DNA of 64,000 nt from Anisus vortex (Eukaryota > Mollusca > Gastropoda > Planorbidae). The notes beneath the pieces are model-generated. The model was not told where the DNA came from and did not search any database. It was given only the letters and a program-made list of their open reading frames with translations. Of the stretch, positions 49,247-60,473 are shown piece by piece. The DNA lies in contig OX421498.1 of NCBI GenBank assembly GCA_949126835.1, positions 30,846,581 through 30,910,580 on the forward strand, read 5' to 3'. The stretch's first letter is position 1. Each line of letters opens with the position of its first letter. The position numbers were made by a program, and so were the translations under genes.

Positions 49247-49501
49247 CGGACCTAACTGAGCATAGGGCTGGTGAAGAAGCGTTCACCAGTTTCTGTAGTC
49301 ACAGCATACGAGGGGGTGTGTGGCCAGCACAATGCCCAGCCGGCTTTACTTATTACACCAACTAGTGTCAGGTACACATCAGAGCTGGATAGACTCAGGG
49401 GCACCCTCAAGTCCCGGGAAAGAATCCTAGCCTGCACCAGAATTCGAACCCAGAACCTTCGGATCGCCAGTCGAACGCACTGCCGCTCGGGCCCCGTGCC
49501 C
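49247..49501 (-). mobile_element. tRNA-derived SINE, copy C
   Basis: Same body as copies A, B and D. The minus-strand head contains GCGGCAGTGCGTTCGACTGG and a B box GGTTCGAATTC. A C tract adjoins its 3' side (plus strand, about 49499-49510). Confidence 0.82.
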
Positions 49502-50353
49502 CCCCCCCCCTCCCCCACACACTTTTATAAATGATGTTATTCTCAAAAGCAGTTTCTTTTACTTTTTTTTGTATGACCGTTTTTTTTATCGTCTACTTTT
49601 ACTTTGTGACCGATACATAGTCAGTATTATATGTCTAGACGTAGGCTAATAGAAATAGACCTATAACATATAATATTTAAATCTCTAAACACGTTTCGAG
49701 ACTAACGATTTTGAACACACCGACCCTCTCTTCGTTACATCGTAACAATTGATGACGTCATTACTGGTGCTTATAATACAATACTTTAAAGGCCTACAGT
49801 AAGCAAGTCTAATATATATGTCATTGGAAAAGAAACAACTACAATATACACACAAACAATACAAATTCAGTTATCGACATTTGCATGACCAATGGATATT
49901 TCTATAGATCTACATCTAGGCTTGAAATAAATAGTTTTTTATTTGTTTCACTATGGTAGGCCTAATGATGTTCTTGATTGTGGTTTATAAAGACTTCTGT
50001 AGCTCATACAAGGACCATCCGTAACATAATAATATTATGATTATAGATACAATTTGATAAAAGAATAAAATATAAGATGTCTTTAACAAAATCAAAAAAC
50101 TTACTCAGATTATGATTGGTCCACAAAAATCTCACTATGTAAGGGCCACTCCCATTCGTCTCAAAGCTAACATGGCGTTAATTGCTTTCTGTTAATGCAA
50201 TGATGATATAATTAAAAGTTTAGAAGTAGCAAATTAATTAATAAAGATAAAAAATAAAAATAAAACAGCAACATAATAAATGTTAAATAAATCCGGAAAT
50301 ATTTATGACGTAGGCAAGCAGCTCCGAAATTGGTCGAAATTTTATTTCTTGAG

Positions 50354-50512
50354 CTATTTCCACCCAGAGCCAGTTTCATCGTTAGTGGACCCTTGTAGCA
50401 CAATAAAGCTGCCCATAGAAGTCTGTCTTCTATCGTCTCCTTCAGACGTGAATAACATGGGACAAGACATTAGGCCTATTATGTTATATAAAGTTTTCAA
50501 GGACACTAAGGA
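50354..50512 (-). CDS. MYLK-like: MLCK-like exon h: C-terminal tail and stop (via GC-AG intron)
   Basis: Acceptor CATTTACCACAG|TCCTTA in phase 0, 52 codons then TAG. Encodes SLVSLKTLYNIIGLMSCPM, which can be laid against the 'AVRAIGRLSSM' second half of MLCK calmodulin-binding regions, then a polar tail ending ETGSGWK. The fit of phase, acceptor and hydrophobic pattern supports it. Identity is too low to be certain. The plus-strand ORF over this region is a shadow. Confidence 0.65.
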   Translation of the reverse strand, partial: SLVSLKTLYNIIGLMSCPMLFTSEGDDRRQTSMGSFIVLQGSTNDETGSGWK

Positions 50513-53500
50513 CTGTGGTAAATGTAGGCCCGTATGTTTAATGTATCACCTGTTTTTTTTTTCAAATCGTTTTCCCGACGCACGATTGTATAATTGAAAA
50601 GTATTATCTATCAACATCGTGTCTAAAGTCTAAGCACAAAACATCAAGTTGACGAAAACGCGATTTCTTGAATGATGAATAAAAGACCTATACTTATTTG
50701 TAGTAACGAGGTATAAGTATCAGAAAAATGATTTATATTTGACTTTCGTTGAAACACTAAAAAAACCACATAATCATATTTTTTTAAAAAGACCAATAGG
50801 TCTAATTCTGTTGTTGTTCTCTATATATTAATTGAGGAAAGCTAAGGCTAGAATTCACATAACGTTCAAAAATCTTTTCATTTCATCCAATAATATTTTA
50901 CATCTTTGTTCTTTTTGCATTACGTTTTGGCCGTTTTAGATCTGGACCAGTCCTAGCCATTTAAGTCATCAAACTTGTCACCCAAATGAAGAGTGAATTA
51001 AGCGCCTGATTCATATAATATAACTGAATACAGCCCATCATACATAGGCCTAGTACAAAATTGTTCTTTGTTGAAATGCCACCATTAGCATCTAATTGTT
51101 ACTTCCTTCGTAACAAAATAACTCGATGCCATGAAAATTCTTTCTATAACCGTTAGCCTATTATATTTAAAAAAAACGTTAACTCATAGTCTATACTTGA
51201 TTTACACAAATGTCAATTCAGATACCACTAAATATTATAGGAGACGAACGAAATACAAATATTGCTTCTGGTAACTGGTAAAGTGACGGAACCAATTTAA
51301 TTATTTACTCAATATTATTACTTCTCTAATTATTAAACAAACCCAAGTATCACAGACTTAGTTAAAATATAGGCTACAACAACAAAAACATTACAACATA
51401 CCCAGTTAAATTATACAGCAACTAAAGCACTTCAACAGACCCAATTAAAATATACAACAACAAGGTTATAAGAGCCAGTGTAAATATACAACAACACTAC
51501 AACAAAACCAGTTAAACCATATAACAACAACAAAAACACTACCGAACAGACAGAGCTCAAATATACAACAGCAAAACAATTGGCGCAAAATTATTTTTAA
51601 CCACTTGCCTGCCATTTCCTTCTGTAAACAAATTTTCTGAGCCTCTTTTTGGACAAGGATCTTTCTAGAAGTTTTCCTTCTCTTTTAACAGACCTCTGTA
51701 AATAATAATTAGAAAGTTTCATTAGTTTTTAGTTGTTGTTTTATTATCCCAAGAGTTTACTTAGAGCTTGAGACTGACCAATTAAAAAATGCTGACAATG
51801 CACAATTGATGTTAAGAATAAAACGTACAACTAAATACAATATATAGGTCTAAATTTAGAATGAATTAAAATTTACCCGAAGCCATTGGTGCTCTAAACA
51901 ATCAGAAGCTGACATTCTTTTCCTGAAAAAAATTGGAGGTAACAACAATAAGTGCGCGCCTCGTAAAATAATTAATTTAGTTACCCTCGCTAGGAACCTT
52001 GCGAGAAGAGGGAAATGTCAACTGTTATTTATATTTTTAAACATTTAATTATATGGCATTTAAAAGAAAGAAAAATATGTTCTGTTTTATTGTTTTTCCT
52101 TTTAAATTTTAAATAAGGCGGTGCCTAGCTCGATTATCCTCTTTTCCATTTCCGTTTTTCTGTCCATCTACTTATCTACTTTAATCTACTCTTATATCTG
52201 CTTATCTAACTATCAGCTATCTACTTATGTATCTATTTACTGAGTTATCTAATTCTCATTTTATTCTAATCTATCTCTCTTTGCACTATTACATGCCAAA
52301 AAACAAACACTGCAGAAACAACAGCAGAACTATTAGTAATCATGGCACTATGTTCATATTCTTCCAAATCAATCTATATCTACCCTACACACCTGAACAA
52401 GTAACTTTGACATAAGTTGACATTTATCCTCTGCTCATATGCTTAATTAAAATAAGAAAATCGTTAAATACGTTTTAAAAGAATTGTTTCAACCTCAAAA
52501 TATTGTTCTTGTGTGGTCACATTTATTTGACCCCTAAACCTTTTAGCCATATCACTTAAAGTTTAAAAACTGTTGCATGCCTCCTATGTAGACTTATGTG
52601 GTGGATTTCTTACCCACCAGAAAATCAATCTCTGACCTCCTTTATAACCGACTTAAAAAAAAAAAAGCGAAAAGAAAGAAAAAAAAATCACCTTGGCTCC
52701 TTGACGAGTAGTTTTGTGATGAAGTCTTTAGCCTCACTGGAAATACTGTCAAATTCCTCAGCACTAAAGTCCCATTTAGCCATTGTAACATTGGACAGTG
52801 TGTCTGGCTCAGACTCTCCCATGAATGGAGACAGACCCGATAATCTGTATGGACAAAAAAAAATAGAAATATCTATTTATCAGTCTGCATGCGTGTGTAT
52901 TCAGATTTAATATAGTTATCTCTTTCTGTTTCCATGTCTGCGGGTGGTCTTGCATGTAAAACATGTTTGTCTGTTTGTAAGTCAAGTGGACTGCACTTTG
53001 TTCAACGATTTTTCCTTGTCTGTCTGCCTAACTGTTTGGTCCAATAATCTACTTCAAGTCTATCTGCTGTTGTTTTTTTTTTAAAATTCCATCGTAATGT
53101 TTGTCTAGAGTATAGGGCTATTTGACAGAAATGGAGCAATTCACAAAATACCAAATTACAATGTAAAGCAGAGGACACAAACTTACAAAACATAAGACAA
53201 ACAACAACTTACAAAAACGTGGCAAACGATATCAACTTACATAACGTAAGAAATAACAGCAACTTACAAAACATAGCAAATGACACCGACACTCCACATG
53301 TCCGTGGACGGATAGATGCGGTCAAAGTTGACCACCTCTGGAGCCACAAACTCCGGAGTTCCGAAGAGAACTCTGAGATCATCTTTTGGATTATACTTCC
53401 GGGCCAGACCAAAGTCGATAATTTTTATCCGATTTCCTTCTCGCGTTAGACACAATATATTTTCTGGCTGTGAACATACAAAAAGTAGAAAATATATATA

Positions 53501-56500
53501 TATATATATCAATATACAGTATACAGTATAAATACAGAATGCTTAAAGAGATGTATGTTTAATGTACAAGCAGAAACAGAATTGCTTGATAACACTTCCC
53601 TACAAAAATAAATGTTCCAGCTACTAAATTAGTTAAATTGTTAAATAAGAAAATAATTATACGTTTTATTTTCATCTGCATTTTAAATCTCACAATTTTC
53701 CTTTTTTTCCTATTTCTCGTTTTCTTTTCCTTTAAAAGACACGCCACGGAACGAGAGATATCCCGTTTGCAAAAGTATGTTTCGCTGATATGGTAAGTTT
53801 CCGGTGTCATAGCACATGACAGCGAACTTCATATTTTTTTTGTAAACTAGCTTTTACCAGTGATAGGTATACTATTTTTAGGATGGTATAATGAATAAAA
53901 CATTGGTTGTATGGAGATATATTGTTTATGGCCGATTTTACATGTAAAGAAAAAAAAAAGAACTGAGTATAGAGTCTATGTGAATGTGATTTTCTATTGA
54001 ATATAACTGGAAGTAACATGTCGCTTTAACTTTATACTTTCTTCAACCACAGCATTGAAGTAAGGAAATTAAAAACAAAAACTTTAGAGGTGTAACTCCT
54101 GGATCAGGAATTCTTTTCCTGACAGCAATAGAAGAAATATATTAATGGCAACGTTCTCGAAATCGGGTCTAATTGCGTCATATTTTGCGACGTTTCACTC
54201 AACAAAGAAGTCATAATACCCAGGCACATGTTTTCATGAAGTCTATATAGTTCGCCCCATATTTCATTATTGCCGTTTCCATGGAAACTAAAATCAGGCA
54301 AAGAAAAACACCAGATGAAAGATTGGCTGAGTCCTGTTTTTTTTCTTCTACACGTCCGGTTCATCTTTCCGACACGTTAGTGCTGCATCTAGATCTATAG
54401 CCCTTGTTTCAATCACACCTTCGAGAGTATGTGTATGTGTTTGCATATAAGCAGACGTGGCATTTAGCCGTTAGTCATTACAGGTTATTTGTTTCTCCTC
54501 TCCAAACGCCTTTCTGTATGCTATGTATTGTTTACCACTCGGCATAGAGCAGTTAGAACAAAGACTAAAGAAAAAAAAAGACCAGACGCTTCGATATTAC
54601 GTCATCGATAATGGTTCGCAGTTCTCATAATGTAAATACTAGCAGTAAAAAAAAAACTTACTTGACACAGTTATCCACAAAATGCATTTATATTGCAGTA
54701 GTTAACAACACACACATACAAACCAAGACATAAGCTAGTTAAAACAAACAGCATATAAAGTAGCAAATAACATACACATTAAGTAAATAAAAACACACAC
54801 ACACATAGAATAATTAACTCCACTGATATATAATAGTTAACAATACACACATATAGAATAGATTAAAACAAACACATAAACTAGTAAACATACAATAGTT
54901 AACAACATACACATAAAATTGTTAACAAACTAAGACATAAACTAATTAACAACACTCACTTAGAATAGTTTACAATATACACTTTAAAAAGCTAGCAACA
55001 CACGCACACACATAAAATAGTTCACAGCGTACACATTCAAACAAGATAACAGAATTAAAAGAAACTATTTATGAAGAGCTATAATGGAAAATGGCTACCT
55101 AAGCCAATACTTATTTTTACACGTAATTTTAATTTAAAGGACACATATTTGGCACCAATCGGTAGATCTAGGGTTAATCTAGACACTATAATATTGCTGG
55201 AATGATTTGAGGGCTGATAATATTTGGCCATAACACACGTCTCGAGCTCGACACGTTACTGGTGATGCAGCACTGCACGTGACACATACGCAATAACTTG
55301 TGGCCTATACCTGCACGTGAGTGCTTGCTCGTGCGTGCGCGCGCGTGCGTTTGTGTGCTCGCGTGCGAGTTCCCCCTCTAAAAAAGATTAGCTCACCCCA
55401 AGCAGACCCCATGCCACACATTCAATTCTCCTGGAATGAGTTAAAGCACGAATTAGGTCAAAGTTTAGCGTGTCTCACGTAGGCCTAAGTGCCTGGTGTA
55501 GTCCTAGGAAGAAAAAGAAAACAAAAACAACCATTGGTTTGGTGCAATGTGAGGTCAGCGACTTAATATCCTCCAGTTGCTGCGTTTTGTTTAAGGTTCC
55601 AGCCGTCTCTTGAGACAAGTTTTATGCCAGGATATATACACGCCTACATCGTTATTATATAAATTTTGGTACATAAAAACGTATAAAACTTATGAACTTT
55701 TATGCAAAGAGATGTCTAGTCTAGACTTGACATTCTACATAATATGGAATGACAAGTTAAAAGATAATACATGGCGGTAGAAATCTAAGGCTACCTATTT
55801 AATTCAGAATATCACTTATCATAGTATTATGAATCTCTCATTATTTGAATGCCATTTATAACAACTATACATACTAGGCCTATATCTAGGCCTATACATT
55901 TTCGTCTTTTATTCGTTGTCTGTACTCTGTCTTTAACTGTCGACAGCGCATAGAACTGTTCCCAACGGGATATGCGAAATACAAATATTATTATTATTTC
56001 TTTCTTTATTTATAACTCCATTCCCTTGTATTATTCTTTAAAACATTGGTACGTAAAAAACAACAACATGTTTTTGCTGGTGTTTGACAATTGATTTTAA
56101 CCACCTCGACGGCCAGTTCTGGTCTTTTAGAAATATACAATGGCTACAAGATTAGTTATGAGTAATCCGCTTTTAACATCAAAAGTGAATAGGCGATAAT
56201 TAATACTCAAAGTGTTAGTCGTGTTAAGTTAAATTTAGCTTTGTTTTTAAAAATAAATTAGTCAAGAGTTGCGTCCTTAATTATTAAAAAAATCACAATG
56301 CGTAGATTCATAAAAAAACATAAAACGAAAATTCTGTTGCATCAAGCAATACGTTTGAGATTATAAATAGGTGATTCTTCACGTCTGACATTCACAATCC
56401 ATCATTTTATTTTGGCAACATCTCCTGGAAATGAAATACAATTTAATCTCTCTACATCCTTTGTACAACCAGTAACGCAGCACACAGACATGTTTTGAAG

Positions 56501-59500
56501 CAAATGAACGAATGGGACCGGAAATGCTTTACACTTCAACCTTTTATGCACGCATGTTTAAGACCTGTCAATGTGGGTGGCAAAGAAGAATATCTTCGTA
56601 AGGCTTATTATTTAAAAAAAATGCATAAAGGATTGCCACGAAAGAGTTTGTTTTAAGATGTTGTTTCTATTTGGTTTCACTTAGCATGACCTTTTATGTC
56701 AATTTCGTTTGTCAGTGTTTATGAGTTTGCGTGAGATCTTGTCTAGACATAATATATGACTATCCAAATAAATGTTACCGAAGTGAGATGCGCATAAATG
56801 AAAGTAAATATTGACAGCAGGAAGCAAATGTGTGAACATTCCCCTTTTGTTGTTTTTTTGTTTGAAAAAATGTGAACTCTAAAACAAAGGCTCGGAGACA
56901 CACAAAAAAGAGCAGCAATTCAGCTCATCCGGAAAAGGAAATTCCCCTAGCCGAGAGATCGGGAAAAGCCGGAACGTCTTTAAGTTGATAGGTCTCTGGT
57001 TTTAGTTATAGAGCAGTCCTTTGAGAAGAGACAATAGGGGAGGTAATAGCCAGATAATTTGGATGAGTGGTGCGCAGTTATCTGTCAGGTTCAGAAACGG
57101 GTTGTCTCTCCATCTTATTATTTAATGACATACAAAAGAGGTTCTGTTTTTATTAAAGGGAAAAGAAAATTGGCGTTTTAAAGGTCATCCAATAGAATTT
57201 GTTTATTCTTCGTGTCGTTCAACTTGTGACTTTTATATGCATATGAGCAGAGTTAAATGTCAAAGGTCAAAGTTACTTGTTTAAGGAGGGTGTGGGGTGG
57301 AAAGGATGTTTGTGTGGAGGAATATGAAAGTCCTGGCATACATTCTAGACAGAAGTGACGTTATTTGTGTGCTTGTAAAAGTGCAGAGAGAGAGAGAGAG
57401 AAACAGAGAGAGAGAGAGAGAGAGAGAGATTAGAGGAGAAATGTAAGATAGATCAGTAAATGAATCGTTAAGTAGATAGATTGACAGATTGAATGTCAGA
57501 TAGACTGACAGATAAAATGAGAAATAAACTGACAATAAACTGAGAGATAGACAGACAAATATTCTGATAGATATTCAGATATAGATATAGGGAGACATTA
57601 AGAAATCTAATAGAGGAGAACAAGGATGTTTTGCTTAGCGAGATAAAATGTGTGTCCACAAAATATATAAAATTTTGAATGCCATTTTTTTTATAATGGT
57701 ACATTCCAATTGTCAAGCATTTCCCCCACCCCCATAGTCATACTTAAGACCAGGGGCGAAGCCACAGGTGTGGCTGAAAAAGTCAAAGTCCCCCCTAGAA
57801 TAAAAAAAAAATTGTTTGTAAAGATTAAAAAAAAAATTAACTAAATTAGCTAAAAATTTGGTAAATGTTTGTCACGCGAAAGTTCAGCCCCCCCCCCCCC
57901 CCCCGGAAAAAATTTCTGGCTTCGCCCCTGCTTAAAACGAAAGTAAGGGCAAATGTTCTCTAATTCAGTGGAATACATTCTAATTTTAAGACCTGCATAC
58001 ATAATGTGTCTACCATGAAAAACTGTCTGAACTCTATGTTGTACCTAGACCGAATGTCTCGAAAAGTGAACCGAATCATCACATATAAACATCACAACAC
58101 AGCAGCGAGTCACTCTGCTGTTTTCTTTTTCCTCTCCACTAGTGACCGCTTGCAGATCTTTGCACCTGGAAGTCAGGTATATTTCGCCGGTAGATCGCAA
58201 GTATATTTCAGCTTTTAGCTCGACATACCTGAGATAGCCATATGTTAGCAATATGCTGATCTTTTGTCAGAGAGAGAAGCAGGTAAAGGAAAAATCCTTG
58301 AGCAAAGAGTCATCCTTTTGCCCTTATATAATGCTATGGTCTTATGAGTTGTTTTATTTTCGGGTGCCATTCTGTATTTTGCACCGTGTTGCACAAATTC
58401 TAATTTTAAAGTGAGTCATTTCACACAAATTTATCTGCCTTAGACCTTCTATCAAAATATAAATCATCAAATGAAAAAGGCAAACATATCTTTTTCTGTT
58501 GGGTTCCTGGTCACGCAGGGATAGACGGAAACGAAACAGCTAATAGAGAAGCAAAAGACGCCCTATTATTATCAGAAAGTACGATTCCGATTCCATATCG
58601 AGACATGAAACCCTTAGCAATTAGACACACAAGACACAATTGGACTAACTTCTAGAAAAACCGAACGCAATAAACTACAGTATTTGGAAAACTTAAAAAA
58701 CCTGGCATGATACAGATCAACTAATTTGAAAGCACGAAGTTATTCTCTGTAGACTACAAACAGGACATACACAACTAACACATCCCTTTCTCTTACAACG
58801 AGAAACGGCCCCCAATTTGTGCTTTCTGTAATGTCGCCCTAACAGTTTCACACATTTGGTTAGAATGCAATACCTTTGATGAAATTCGACGTAAATACTA
58901 TTACTGTAGAGCCCTTCATGAACTTTTCAGCAAAATTATACCAAAATATATAATAAACGATTTTATAGGCATCCAACTATACTACACAATCTAAAAATAT
59001 AAGAACAATAAAATGGATACAAGAAAAACATGACAACAACGTTAACAACAAGGCCTCATACAAGAAAAAGAACAAAAATTTGTGACTCGTGTCATTATCT
59101 TCAATTTACATAATTGAGTTATTTTTATAAAAGTATTCCACATTGTATGATTAATTAAGTTATTTCCCAATTTTAATACAATTATGTAGATGATTTCCGA
59201 TAATTATTAAAAGCCGTTTCCTTAAATTAGCATTTAGCCATTTCTCTTCATGTAGATAAAACGTTTATAACTTCAATTGCCCCTAAACTAGCTAGTTATT
59301 GTCGTCAATGCAATGTCATTTTCACCAAATCTAGATTTCCATCTATCCGTAAATAAAAATTCTCTGAAATATTCTTTTTCTCAAATCTCTTGTTGTGAAG
59401 TTCTAAACAATCCATGCACCCATCACAAGGAAGCCAAGTATATAATTCTGCAAGACAGACATGCATTTCAACGTGCAACTTTTGCAAGTTCGGGTAGTCA

Positions 59501-60428
59501 AATAGCACGCGCTCTATCGTCTCTTCTGCATCTGCAGTTTCGACACCACAAATTTAGGTGAGAGCCTAAGTTTACTAAAATAGGCTCCCTTATCGGACAG
59601 TATATTGAGTCTGGCGTTGACCGCATGAGACCAAACAGCTCTACAACCTGGTTTACTTTTGGAAAATTTATCAGACATACTTTGGAGTTTGTGTTAAAAC
59701 ATTTTATGAACTCGACTAGAACTTTCGATGCTTTTCACTCTTTCTCATACAAATAAATCCAATTCAATTCACTGATGTTATAAGTTATAATTATTCTCTG
59801 AGTTGTACATTGATAAAAACATAAACTTTCGTTATATTTAACTGGTCTTTAATGACGAACGAGTTGCATACACAAGTAGTAATGGTCGATGGTAGCTTAG
59901 TCTATTTATGTTAAGGCCTGGAAGGCTGTCCAGCAGCCGAAGTTCATAGACTTACCTTCATATCAAGGTGTAGTATACTCTGTGAATGCATGAAGGCCAC
60001 ACCATCACAGATCTGTCGCATGAACATCACGCAAGCCTTCTCTGTCAGAATAAAGTCATCGTTGATGACTCTCTCAAATAGCTCGCCTCCGTTCACCCTG
60101 TAAGTAAGTCATAAATGAAGCATTGGTCTGTGAGTATGTCATATAATATTATATTGCTCTGTAAGTATGTCATATATACAGTATTAGTCTGTAAGTTTGT
60201 CATATAATATTATAGTGATCTGACTATACTGCAACATCATATGTATAATGTAGGTGTGTGTGTGTGCACTTCTGTGTATGAGAATGGGAATAAATAGTGA
60301 CGAGAGAAAGCGGTTAATAAAGACAGCTTCGAGGATGAGAGAGATACAACTAAAGAAATACAAGTGAGAGAAACAGAGAGAGAGAGAGAGGGAGAGAGGG
60401 AAAGAGAGAGAGAGGGAGAGAGAGAGGG

Positions 60429-60473
<45 letters not shown>

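Larger units (their letters stand above)
53468..59955 (-). other. Large MLCK-like intron (6.5 kb)
   Basis: Contains a CA/TTAACAA-rich degenerate repeat (54660-55030), an alternating purine-pyrimidine GCGCGCGTGCGT stretch near 55335-55350, a GA tract (57387-57429), a hAT MITE and two LINE fossils. No exon of another gene is recognised. Confidence 0.7.

Noticed and set aside
50280..50597. 105-codon plus-strand ORF, at first taken for a first exon
   Set aside because: It is the antisense of the phase-consistent C-terminal exon of the kinase gene (50354-50512).
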